Of a DNA stretch of 64,000 nt, positions 21,467 through 29,688 are shown one piece after another (position 1 is the stretch's first letter; each line of letters begins with the position of its first letter). Made by a program: the position numbers and the translations under genes. The notes beneath the pieces are model-generated. The model was not told the DNA's origin, did no database searches, and worked only from the letters and a program-made list of their open reading frames with translations. This stretch comes from Nocardia bhagyanarayanae (lineage in GTDB: Bacteria; Actinomycetota; Actinomycetes; Mycobacteriales; Mycobacteriaceae). Location of the stretch: NCBI RefSeq assembly GCF_006716565.1, contig NZ_VFPG01000001.1, forward strand, positions 1,550,001-1,614,000. Reading direction: 5' to 3'.

Positions 21467-22309
21467 TCAAGTCGCCGCGGCGGTCTGTACGAACGACCGG
21501 ACGAGTGGGTTCACGGTGGCGCTGTTCCAGGCGACGACAAGGCTGCTCGGCGGCATATCGGTCAGCCGGACGGCGACGAGGCCCTCGGGCAGTGCGTGCG
21601 TGAGGGGCGCCAGCCCGATCGTGCCGCTCCAGAGCACTGCTTGCAGGCACTCGTGGACGGTGCGGACGACGGGACCGCGCCGGAGTTCACCGCCGTTCCA
21701 ATAGGCGCGCCAGACGGGATCGCTTCCCTCGGGCAGCTGGAACCAGCGGCGATCGGAAAGGTCGCTCAGCAGCAGGGATTCGCGGTCGGCGAGGGGGTCG
21801 TCGCTGCGGAGCACGACCCCGACCGGGTCGGAGCGCAGCACCACGGTGTCGATCCCTTTGTCGTCGAACGGCATTCGGGTGAGCGCGATATCGACGAGAC
21901 CCGTTCGCAGACCGGTGGTCGGATCGGTGAGATCCGCTTCGCGAACTCGGATTCGCACCTCGGGATTGCGTCGACGGAAGGCGGCGGCGAGGCGAGTACC
22001 GGCCTGTTCGGCGCTGTCGGCCAGCATGCCGATCGTGATGGCGGCAGGTCCGGCGGCGGCGCCGACGCGGGCGCGCACCTGCTCGGCCTGCTCCAGCAGT
22101 GCGCGCGCCTCGTCGTAGAGAACGGCTCCGGCCGGGGTGAGCGCGACTCCGGTGGCGGAGCGGTGCAGCAGGTGGGCGCCGAGTTCGGCCTCGAGGCGTT
22201 TGATGGCCCGGCTCAGTGGCGGTTGGGACATGTGGAGACGGGCGGCTGCGCGTCCGAAGTGCCGCTCCTCCGCAACGGCCACAAAGTATTTCAGCGCGCG
22301 CAGGTCCAT
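21467..22309 (-). CDS. LysR-family transcriptional regulator
   Basis: 280 residues. The winged helix (MDLRALKYFVAVAEERHFGR, then AAARLHMSQPPLSRAIKRLE) is a textbook LysR HTH; the periplasmic-binding-like effector domain starts at about residue 85 with AAITIGMLAD. The start at 22309 is preferred over 22330 because MDLRxLxYF is the usual N-terminus. Divergent from the metallo-beta-lactamase-fold gene across a 134-bp spacer with a LysR-type box, so that gene is the probable target. Confidence 0.92.
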   Translation of the reverse strand: MDLRALKYFVAVAEERHFGRAAARLHMSQPPLSRAIKRLEAELGAHLLHRSATGVALTPAGAVLYDEARALLEQAEQVRARVGAAAGPAAITIGMLADSAEQAGTRLAAAFRRRNPEVRIRVREADLTDPTTGLRTGLVDIALTRMPFDDKGIDTVVLRSDPVGVVLRSDDPLADRESLLLSDLSDRRWFQLPEGSDPVWRAYWNGGELRRGPVVRTVHECLQAVLWSGTIGLAPLTHALPEGLVAVRLTDMPPSSLVVAWNSATVNPLVRSFVQTAAAT

Positions 22310-22318
22310 CACCGGCGA

Positions 22319-22337
22319 CGATACCCGCACGGTATCG
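22319..22337. promoter_or_regulatory. LysR-type box between lysR and the metallo-hydrolase gene
   Basis: CGATACC and GGTATCG flank a 5-bp centre. The core ATACC-N5-GGTAT fits the T-N11-A rule for LysR binding sites and sits about 10 bp from the lysR start. Confidence 0.55.
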
Positions 22338-22443
22338 GGTGGAGGAAACAGGTGTTGGACGGGGCGATCCGCGCCGCGCTGGACTGGACGCGTCCGATAG
22401 ACGGCGAATCCGATTGTGGCTACGCCTTTTTCGAGGAGGTCAT

Positions 22444-23358
22444 ATGGCCGAACACGTGCTGCCTGAACCTGCCGTAGAGATCACCGGAGTACGGGAACTC
22501 GCCCGCGATCTGGTGGTTGTTCCCAACCGAAACGTGCAGCTGGTTCCCAACATCGGGCTGATCGGCGGCACGCATTCAGTGCTGGTCGTCGAGACCGGAA
22601 TGGGTCCGGCCAACGCCGAGAAGGTGCTCGAATTCGCGACCGACTACGCCGCAGGCCGCAAGCTGTACCTGACCACGACCCACTTCCACCCCGAACACGC
22701 CTTCGGCGCACAAGTATTCAGCGACGCGGCGACCTTCCTGATCAACCGGGCGCAGGCCACCGACCTGGCCACCAAAGGCGGCGGTTACCTGGAGATGTTC
22801 CGCGGCCTCGGGCCGTCGATCGCCCGGCACTTGGAAGGCGTCGAACTGGCCACCCCCGACATTGTCTACGACCACTCCTACGACCTCGACCTGGGCGGCC
22901 GCGTGGTGCGGATGCGAGCCACCGGCCGAGCGCACAGCAAGGGCGACCAGGTCGTGACGATCCCCGATGCCGAGGTGATGTTCACCGGAGATCTGGTCGA
23001 GGCGGGACAATTCGCGATCTTCCCCTGGTTCCCGCCGCACGACACCGACGTGTCCGGCACCGGCTGGATCCGCGTGATGGAGCGGCTGGCCGCCGAACAG
23101 CCGAAGATCGTCGTGCCCGGCCACGGCGACATCGGCGGCGCGCGGTTGCTCACCGACGTCGGCGACTACCTGCGCCTGCTGCGCGACGAAACCTGGCTCC
23201 GCCGCGACTCGTCGATGAGCCAGGACACGATCGTCGACGAAGTACGCGCCCTGATGATCGAACGGCATCCGGACTGGGCGGGGCAGGACTGGATCGAGCA
23301 AGGCGTCGGCTGCCTGTGCGCCGAACACCCCCACCGCAACGGCGACTCCGAACAGTGA
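22444..23358 (+). CDS. Metallo-beta-lactamase-fold hydrolase
   Basis: A 304-residue MBL-fold protein. The metal-binding motif is THFHPEH (His, His, His with Glu where Asp is usual), with later ligands in TGRAHSKGDQVV, FTGDLVE and VPGHGD. The ATG at 22444 follows GAGGAGG at the proper distance; the frame runs further upstream without meaning. Family members hydrolyse lactones, thioesters or lactams; the Glu-for-Asp variation makes an actual beta-lactamase less likely. It is transcribed away from the LysR gene and is its likely target. Confidence 0.88.
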   Translation: MAEHVLPEPAVEITGVRELARDLVVVPNRNVQLVPNIGLIGGTHSVLVVETGMGPANAEKVLEFATDYAAGRKLYLTTTHFHPEHAFGAQVFSDAATFLINRAQATDLATKGGGYLEMFRGLGPSIARHLEGVELATPDIVYDHSYDLDLGGRVVRMRATGRAHSKGDQVVTIPDAEVMFTGDLVEAGQFAIFPWFPPHDTDVSGTGWIRVMERLAAEQPKIVVPGHGDIGGARLLTDVGDYLRLLRDETWLRRDSSMSQDTIVDEVRALMIERHPDWAGQDWIEQGVGCLCAEHPHRNGDSEQ

Positions 23359-23455
23359 GTACGGAACCTCGCCCCGAACTGCGAAACCGACTGCCCTTCA
23401 TCGGGTGATTGCTCGAGTCGCGGCATTTCGTGGGCTCGTGGTGACCCCTCCGAGT

Positions 23456-23830
23456 TCAACCGAGCACGCGGGCCCGCACCTCTGGCGACCATTCGACGTA
23501 TTCGACATCCGTCCCGTCGGGATGACGAAGGTAGGCGAATCGGCCCGTTTCGCTGGTGAACGGCCCACCGGTCACGACGGCTTCCGAGGCCGTCAGTTGA
23601 GCGATCAACTGGTCGAGGTCGTCGACAATCACCGGCCCGACTGTCGAGCGATAGCGATCGATGTGTTCGGGTGAGCCTGCGATGAGCAGAAAGTCGCCGA
23701 CCGCCGCGATCTCCGCTTGCTCGAAGCCGAACCGCAGATCCGTTGGGGCACCGACGATGCTCTCGTAGATCGGCAGCGCGGTGTCGAGGTCGGCGACGAA
23801 CAAGCGGGCGTAGGTTTTCAGGATCTGCAT
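23456..23830 (-). CDS. VOC-family (glyoxalase/bleomycin-resistance-like) protein
   Basis: A 124-residue vicinal-oxygen-chelate domain. Features are the start MQILKTYARLFVADLDTALP, the central FGFEQAEIAAVGDFLLIAG strand, and RFAYLRHPDGTDVEYVEW at the end, where the Glu would be a metal ligand. Members are glyoxalases, dioxygenases or drug-binding proteins; no substrate can be assigned. Divergent from an HxlR regulator 67 bp away, a common pairing in which the regulator senses electrophiles (inference). Confidence 0.85.
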   Translation of the reverse strand: MQILKTYARLFVADLDTALPIYESIVGAPTDLRFGFEQAEIAAVGDFLLIAGSPEHIDRYRSTVGPVIVDDLDQLIAQLTASEAVVTGGPFTSETGRFAYLRHPDGTDVEYVEWSPEVRARVLG

Positions 23831-23897
23831 AGCCGAGACGCTACGGTCGAGCTGGCGGCGGCAGCAGTACGCACTTGAAGGTGAGCGGTGGTGTTCG

Positions 23898-24272
23898 ATG
23901 CGCAGCGATGATGAGGACGAGCAGCGCGCACGCGATATCGCGCTGCGTGTGTTCGCCGTGGTGTCGACGAAGTGGGGCCTGCGGGTCTTGGAGGAGATCC
24001 ATGCGGACCGCCGCCGATTCCGTGAGCTGCACCGCGCAGTCGACGGCATCAGCTACAAGGTGTTGACCCAGACCCTGCGCGACCTCGAAAATCACGGTCT
24101 GGTCGCACGATACGATCACGGCACTGCCAATCCCCGCGTCGACTACTCCCTCACCGAGGCCGGAACAGAGCTTGTGGACGCGATCCACGCGTTGTGTGAT
24201 TGGTCCCGCACTCACCTGGACCGTCTACTCGATGCGCCCGCAAGTCGGGCCGCTCCACGAACATCTCACTGA
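23898..24272 (+). CDS. HxlR-family transcriptional regulator
   Basis: 124 residues forming a single winged helix. Motifs include VVSTKWGLRVLEEIHADRRR, FRELHRAVDGISYKVLTQTL and the wing VARYDHGTANPRVDYSLTE. HxlR proteins are dimeric regulators that often sense aldehydes or quinones. Divergent from the VOC gene, convergent with a second HxlR gene 24 bp away. Confidence 0.9.
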   Translation: MRSDDEDEQRARDIALRVFAVVSTKWGLRVLEEIHADRRRFRELHRAVDGISYKVLTQTLRDLENHGLVARYDHGTANPRVDYSLTEAGTELVDAIHALCDWSRTHLDRLLDAPASRAAPRTSH

Positions 24273-24296
24273 CGCAGCGGCCGTCGACCGCGCCCG

Positions 24297-24689
24297 CTAC
24301 CAGCGTGATGGCATTTCTTCCTGGTCGTCGAAGCGTGCACGGGCGCGCTCGACGGCGGGCAACGTGGCGGTGGTCCAGTGCAGGAGCGCGTCGATGAGGT
24401 CCTGCAACGACTTTCCGATCCGCGTGATGCGGTACTCGACGGCGACGGGTCGGGTACTCGTGACGACGCGCTCGACCATCCCGTTGCGATCGAGGCGCCG
24501 CAGTGCCGCCGTGAGCGGCTTCTGCGTCACGACCGGGATCGCCCGACGGAGCTCGTTGAAGCGCAACGGCCGCTCGCACAGTGCATCGAGGATTTGTAGC
24601 GACCACTTGTCGAGCACCTGGTCGAGCAGCTCGCGGTGTCGCTCGGTGAGCTGAGGACTGTCCGAACTGTGTGGAGCGGTATCCGGCAT
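24297..24689 (-). CDS. HxlR-family transcriptional regulator (second)
   Basis: 130 residues from the ATG at 24689. The core LDKWSLQILDALCERPLRFN carries the N-terminal-helix Cys used for redox sensing in several HxlR proteins; the recognition helix is VVTQKPLTAALRRLDRNGMV. An upstream in-frame extension to 24794 is low in HxlR similarity. It sits between the other HxlR gene and a truncated RidA-family gene which it may once have controlled. Confidence 0.88.
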   Translation of the reverse strand: MPDTAPHSSDSPQLTERHRELLDQVLDKWSLQILDALCERPLRFNELRRAIPVVTQKPLTAALRRLDRNGMVERVVTSTRPVAVEYRITRIGKSLQDLIDALLHWTTATLPAVERARARFDDQEEMPSRW

Positions 24690-24707
24690 GACACCTAGTC
24701 TCGTTGA

Positions 24708-24956
24708 AGTTCCCTTCGCAACACGGCACGCGGCTTGGCGGGCGCCGGAGCAAGCTTCGCCGACGTCGTACGCCTCCGGTTCTTCGTCACGCACTGGAGC
24801 CCGGACAAGTACGACGACTTCATCGCAGGTATCGACCGCGTCGCAGAAGAGCTCGGAATACCGCGCCCGTTGCCGCCTTTGTCGGCGATCGGCGTCGACT
24901 ACCTGTTCGAGCCCGACGTGCTCGTCGAGGTCGAGGCGTTCGCAGTCCTCGACTGA
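24708..24956 (+). pseudogene. RidA/YjgF-family remnant lacking its N-terminal half
   Basis: The frame between stops encodes about 73 recognisable residues: AGASFADVVRLRFFVTHWSP and FEPDVLVEVEAFAVLD match the middle and end of RidA-fold proteins (about 130 residues). The first half, with the conserved N-terminal strands, is missing, and there is only a TTG at 24735 as possible start. RidA proteins detoxify reactive enamines/imines. Most likely a decayed copy; alternatively a short divergent member. Confidence 0.6.
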
Positions 24957-24992
24957 GCTCCAGTCACCGACTGTGGCCCGCCATCGACGGTG

Positions 24993-26153
24993 TCAGCGGG
25001 TGAGGCCGCCGAAGAACTCGCGGAGGTCACCGGCGAGCAGGTCGGGCACTTCCAGCGCCGGAAAGTGGCCGCCGGAGTAGAACTCCGACCAGTGCACAAT
25101 GTTGTGCGCCTTCTCGGCGAAACGGCGAATCGCGAAATCGGCGGTGGTGAAGACGGCGACACCGGTCGGCACGGTGCCCTTCGGCTTGGGCGCGAACATC
25201 GACCCGTCATGAAACCGCTCGTAGTAGTAGTTGGCCACGCTGCGCGCGGTATCGGTGAGCCAATAGATCGTGACCGTGGTCAGGATCTTGTCGCGGTCGA
25301 TGGCCTGGTCGGGCAGTTCGCCGGCGGCATCGGTCCACTCCTTGTATTTCTCGACGATCCAGCCGAGCTGCCCGACCGGCGAATCGGCGAGCAACTGGGC
25401 CAACGTGTTCGGGCGCGAACCCGCCAAACTCATGTAGGCCGACCCGTTGTCCTGAAACTCCTTCATGCCGGCGAGGCGCTGCTTGTCGGCGTCGGTGAGA
25501 GCGGCCATATCAGCGGGATCGCCGGTCGGGAACGTGACAAGGGCGTTGGCGTGCACTCCGAGCACGTGCTCGCCGTGCTCGCGGCCGAGGCGCGGGGCGA
25601 GGAAGGCACCGTGGTCGCCGCCATGGACGCCGTAGCGTTCGTAGCCGAGCCGGGCCATGAGCTCGGCCAGCGTGGCAGCGACCCTGCCGTCGTGCCAGCC
25701 CAGTTCGGTGAGCGCTCCGGAGAACCCGTGGCCGGGCAGCGTCGGGATGACCAGGTGGAAGGACGGAGCCTCGGGCTCACCGTGTGCGGCCGGGTCGGTC
25801 AACGGCCCGACCAGGTCGAGGAAGTCGGCCGCGGTCCCGGGCCAGCCGTGGATCAGCAGCAGCGGGGTGGCCTCGGCATGGTGCGAGCGGATGTGCAAGA
25901 AGTGCAGGTTCTGGCCGTCGATGGTGGTGGTGAATTGAGGGTGTGCGTTGAGGCGGGATTCGATCGCGCGCCAATCGAACTTCTCGGTCCAGTACGCGGT
26001 CAGATCGCGCAGGTAGGAGGTCGGCACACCGCGTTCCCAACCCGCTGCGGGGACCTCGTCGATCCAACGCGTGCGGGCGAGGCGTTCGCGCAGGTCGTCC
26101 AGGTCGGTCTGCGGGATGTCGATGCGGAAGGGGCGGATCTCGTTGTCGCTCAT
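24993..26153 (-). CDS. Epoxide hydrolase (alpha/beta hydrolase with EHN domain)
   Basis: 386 residues. The N-terminal EHN domain (RPFRIDIPQTDLDDLRERLA, then WERGVPTSYLRDL) is that of microsomal-type epoxide hydrolases. The alpha/beta core has the oxyanion motif HGWPG, the nucleophile in HGGDHGAF (Asp), and the C-terminal His in GGHFPALE. The enzyme would open epoxides to diols by a covalent ester intermediate; substrate unknown. Divergent from a large LuxR-type regulator across 117 bp, which might control it. Confidence 0.92.
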   Translation of the reverse strand: MSDNEIRPFRIDIPQTDLDDLRERLARTRWIDEVPAAGWERGVPTSYLRDLTAYWTEKFDWRAIESRLNAHPQFTTTIDGQNLHFLHIRSHHAEATPLLLIHGWPGTAADFLDLVGPLTDPAAHGEPEAPSFHLVIPTLPGHGFSGALTELGWHDGRVAATLAELMARLGYERYGVHGGDHGAFLAPRLGREHGEHVLGVHANALVTFPTGDPADMAALTDADKQRLAGMKEFQDNGSAYMSLAGSRPNTLAQLLADSPVGQLGWIVEKYKEWTDAAGELPDQAIDRDKILTTVTIYWLTDTARSVANYYYERFHDGSMFAPKPKGTVPTGVAVFTTADFAIRRFAEKAHNIVHWSEFYSGGHFPALEVPDLLAGDLREFFGGLTR

Positions 26154-26270
26154 GCCCTGAACGATTCCGGTAACAAGGGCGCCGCCGAATCACGAAATCT
26201 CGTTATTCTCGGGCCGCTGTCCCTGGTCCAGCCGGGTAAAGAGGCTCACAGGCTGTCGAGCCGGTGGCCG

Positions 26271-29162
26271 ATGCGCAATGATTGCCGGGTGAGTGGCGTG
26301 GTCAGTGGCGTGCTTGTCGGCCGTGCCGCGGAGGTAGCGGAGCTGGCGGATGCGTTCCGCGATGAGCAGGTGGCCGCGGTGCTGATCGGCGGTGAGGCGG
26401 GAATCGGGAAATCCCGCTTGGTCGCGGAGTTCAGCGGTCGCCTCGATCCGTCGGTGCTCACTCCGGTCGGACGCTGTCTCGAATTCGGCAGCACCGCGGT
26501 GCCGTTCGCGCCCTTCGTTGCCGCGCTGTCGAGCCTGGTGCGCCGGCTCGGCGTGGACGAAGTGGCCGCGTTGCTGCCGCCACAGCCCGCGCTGGCGCGT
26601 TGGCTGCCGCAGCTGGCGGTGCGGTCCGGGCTCCCTGCCGTCGAGTCGGATCGCACCCAGCTGTTCGGTGAGGTCTTGATGCTGCTCGAGCAGCTGGGTG
26701 CGCGGCGACCAGTGGTGCTCGTGCTGGAGGATCTGCATTGGGCCGACCAGGGCACTCGGGAACTGCTGGCATTCCTGGTGGCCAATCTGGCACAGCGTCG
26801 GATTCTGCTGATCGGCACTTACCGGCCTGCCGAGTCCGGGCCGCTTCGTGACTTGGTCGCCCAGCTGCGCCGCGACCCCGCGGTGCGCATGGTCGCTCCG
26901 CAGCCGTTGACACGACACGAGGTCGGGCGCCAGCTGGCGGCGCTGCTCAACAGCGAGCCCGCACCGGAGGCGATCACCCGGGTCTTCGAGCGCAGCGGCG
27001 GAAACCCGTTGTTCGTCGAGGCGCTGAGTCGATCGACGGAGTATCTCCCCGCCGATCTCACCGACCTGCTGTTGAGTTTCTTGTCGGGACTCGGCGACGC
27101 CTCCCGAGTCGTTGTCGCCGCGGCCGCGGTCATCGGTTCGCCCGTGCGACACGACATGCTGGCCGCCCTCAGCGGGCTGCCCGCCGCGTCGCTGCTTGCG
27201 GCGCTGCGAGAGCTGACCGATCGGGAGTTGTTGCACGCCACCGACACCGGATACGAATTCCGGCATGTGCTGATCCGCCAGACCGTCTACGAGGATCTGC
27301 TGCCCGCCGAACGCTCCCGCATGCACGCCGCACTGGTCGAGATACTGCGCACCCACCGCGCGGCGCTGCCCCCGCCCGTCTACTACGCCGAGCTGGCCCA
27401 CCATGCCGAGGCTTCGGGCGACCTGCGGCGGGCGCTGATCGCTTTCTGGAAAACCGCCGCAGCCCTCGACGACGCCGCGGCCCAGCTGTATCCCCTGCAA
27501 CGGGTTGTGGACCTGTGGGACCGCCTGCCCGCCGCGGAACTCCTGGACACAACGAGAAGTGCTGTCCTGGAACAGTTTGCGGCCGCCTGCGACCGCAGCG
27601 GTGAAGTCGTGCGCGGTATTACCGCCGTCGATGACGCGTTGGCCGCCGTCGACCCGGCCCTCGACCCATCCCGGGCCGCCCGGTTGTATCGACTGCGCGC
27701 CGCGCTGCGCAGCCGCACCGGAGCGGGCCCGGGCGCGGATGTGGACCGCGCCCTCGAACTTCTGGCCGCACAACCCCCGACAGTTCTCCGCGCGGAAGTG
27801 TTGGCCGACCGCGCCGTCCACCGGGTCTTCGCAGGTGATCCGGCCGGCGCGGCCGAGGACGCGACTGCGGTCTTGCGCACCCTGGAATCACATGCGGAAC
27901 TGGACTTCGGTCCCGGCGACCGACCGATCCCGGACTCGGTGCGAATCGCTCGATCGACCGCCCGCGCCCACGCCTACCGAGGATTGGCGTCCGCGGACGA
28001 CATCGACACCGCCATTGCGTGTTTCGAACAGGCCAGGCGAGCAGCCGAGCTGTCCTCGGACACCCGGACAGCTGTCGACGTCGCGGTGTGGGAATCGGCG
28101 GTACTGGTCGGGGCAGGCCGATACGAGGCCGCGATCGGCGTGGTCCAACGAGGACTACGCGCAGCGCAGGCCGCCTTCCGCTTTGAGGAATCGGGACCGA
28201 TCCTGTTCGTGAAGTGGACCCAAGCGCTGACAGCGCTCGGGCGCTGGCCCGAAGCACTCGGTGTGGTCGATGACGTGCAGCTGTCGCAGCTGCCGCCGCT
28301 GAGCGTGGCAGCACTGCGGCTGTCGCACGCCAGAATCGCTCTAGCCCAAGGTGATTCGCAGCGAGCGCTGACGCTGGCCGAGCAGGTCGCGGCACTACTC
28401 GGTGACGGTGTCTGGGCGCGGCAGTATCGCATCCAGCTGCACGTTTTACACACCGCACTCGCCGTGCAGCGAGAGGATATGGCAGCGGCGCGGGCGGTCC
28501 TCGATCGATCGGTGGCCGACGGCACGGACGTGCTGACCGCCTATCCGCACGAAACCTGGCCATTGGTGGCGTTGAGCGCCCGAGTACCGCAGGCCCCGGG
28601 CGAGCTGCGGGCATTGGCCGACTCGATGCCGCGGACTTCACCGGTCCACCTCGCACACTCCGCCGTATTCCGCGCGCACACCACCGGATCCGCGCCCGAT
28701 TGGTCGACAGCAGCCGATGCCTGGGCCGCCCTGAGGCAACCCTACGAACACGCCCAAGCTCTACTCGCCGCAGCGGACTCCGCCGTCACCGCGGGTGATC
28801 GTGCGTCGGCAACCGCCGCGCTGCGACTGGCCGTGTCACGCGCCGCCGACCTCGGCGCGGTCCACATTCTTGATGCCGCACGGCAATTGGCCCGCCGCAG
28901 CCGCCTCACAGTGGACGATTCCCCTGTCGGCGCTGCGAGTACGAACGCGGACAGCGCGCCTCGCGGTTTCGGTCTCACCGCCCGTGAGCTCGACGTGCTG
29001 CGCCTGATCGCCGAAGGAATGAGCAACCGAAGCATCGCCACCGAGCTGTTCATCAGCCCCAACACCGCCGGCGTCCACGTCTCCCGAATCCTCACGAAAC
29101 TCGGCGCATCCAGCCGCACCGAAGCAGCCGCGATCGCCCACCGGCACAACCTGATCTCGTAG
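26271..29162 (+). CDS. Large ATP-binding LuxR-family (LAL-type) regulator
   Basis: A 963-residue regulator. An AAA-type NTPase domain comes first: Walker A GGEAGIGKSRL at about residues 40-50 and Walker B LVLEDLHWAD near 155. A long region of helical TPR-like repeats (about 400-890) follows. The C-terminal LuxR HTH starts at about residue 901: GLTARELDVLRLIAEGMSNR and VHVSRILTKLGASSR. LAL regulators use ATP and a ligand to activate catabolic or antibiotic genes. The frame is open for over 1 kb upstream, opposite the epoxide hydrolase gene; ATG 26271 is taken, GTG 26289 is possible. Confidence 0.9.
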   Translation: MRNDCRVSGVVSGVLVGRAAEVAELADAFRDEQVAAVLIGGEAGIGKSRLVAEFSGRLDPSVLTPVGRCLEFGSTAVPFAPFVAALSSLVRRLGVDEVAALLPPQPALARWLPQLAVRSGLPAVESDRTQLFGEVLMLLEQLGARRPVVLVLEDLHWADQGTRELLAFLVANLAQRRILLIGTYRPAESGPLRDLVAQLRRDPAVRMVAPQPLTRHEVGRQLAALLNSEPAPEAITRVFERSGGNPLFVEALSRSTEYLPADLTDLLLSFLSGLGDASRVVVAAAAVIGSPVRHDMLAALSGLPAASLLAALRELTDRELLHATDTGYEFRHVLIRQTVYEDLLPAERSRMHAALVEILRTHRAALPPPVYYAELAHHAEASGDLRRALIAFWKTAAALDDAAAQLYPLQRVVDLWDRLPAAELLDTTRSAVLEQFAAACDRSGEVVRGITAVDDALAAVDPALDPSRAARLYRLRAALRSRTGAGPGADVDRALELLAAQPPTVLRAEVLADRAVHRVFAGDPAGAAEDATAVLRTLESHAELDFGPGDRPIPDSVRIARSTARAHAYRGLASADDIDTAIACFEQARRAAELSSDTRTAVDVAVWESAVLVGAGRYEAAIGVVQRGLRAAQAAFRFEESGPILFVKWTQALTALGRWPEALGVVDDVQLSQLPPLSVAALRLSHARIALAQGDSQRALTLAEQVAALLGDGVWARQYRIQLHVLHTALAVQREDMAAARAVLDRSVADGTDVLTAYPHETWPLVALSARVPQAPGELRALADSMPRTSPVHLAHSAVFRAHTTGSAPDWSTAADAWAALRQPYEHAQALLAAADSAVTAGDRASATAALRLAVSRAADLGAVHILDAARQLARRSRLTVDDSPVGAASTNADSAPRGFGLTARELDVLRLIAEGMSNRSIATELFISPNTAGVHVSRILTKLGASSRTEAAAIAHRHNLIS

Positions 29163-29285
29163 AAGGTGTCAGCTGTATGTCAGCTCGGTGTCAGTCAGCC
29201 CGGCGACAGTGTGTACATCGAACAAAACGACCGGCACCGACACCGTTCCAGACGGTGCCACAACCGATTTCGAGGAGTACACGAC

Positions 29286-29687
29286 ATGTCCATCACCGTC
29301 ACCCTGACCGACCAGGACAAGAGCACCCTGCGCATCGCGGCCTACGGCGCGGTGTCGCTGATGGCCGCCGCCGGTGCGCCGCACAAGGCCATCACGCACG
29401 GCTCCATCGCCCTGACCTCGGCGACCGGACTGGTCGGGCATGTGCTCGCCGCCAAGTCCAAAGACATCCATCTGCAAGGCAAGTCCGTCGCCGAACTCGC
29501 CGACCAGGTGCTGCCGAGCCTGACCACAGCCATGCGCCTGCTCGGCAAGTATCCGGGCGAGGCCGACAACTTCCGCGGCACCGTCCTGGTCGCCGTCGAA
29601 GCCGCCGCCGCGCCCCGCAAGGGTGAGTCCAGCCCCGCCATGGCTGTGATGGCCCGCAAGATCACCGCGGCCCTCGACGCCGCCTGA
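29286..29687 (+). CDS. Small conserved hypothetical protein
   Basis: A 133-residue protein of no family I recognise with certainty. It has no signal peptide; residues 15-60 are Ala/Gly-rich and helical, and the middle LADQVLPSLTTAMRLLGKYP suggests an amphipathic helical fold. GAGGAG precedes the ATG at 29286. The 123-bp leader contains the element GTCAGCT/GTCAG repeated (29168-29200), which may be a binding site for the regulator just upstream (inference). Its stop abuts the convergent dnaB stop. Confidence 0.65.
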   Translation: MSITVTLTDQDKSTLRIAAYGAVSLMAAAGAPHKAITHGSIALTSATGLVGHVLAAKSKDIHLQGKSVAELADQVLPSLTTAMRLLGKYPGEADNFRGTVLVAVEAAAAPRKGESSPAMAVMARKITAALDAA

Positions 29688-29688
29688 A

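Noticed and set aside
24990..26270. Upstream extension of the LuxR-type regulator by over 1 kb
   Set aside because: It is antisense to the epoxide hydrolase gene; the ATPase domain begins only after 26271.
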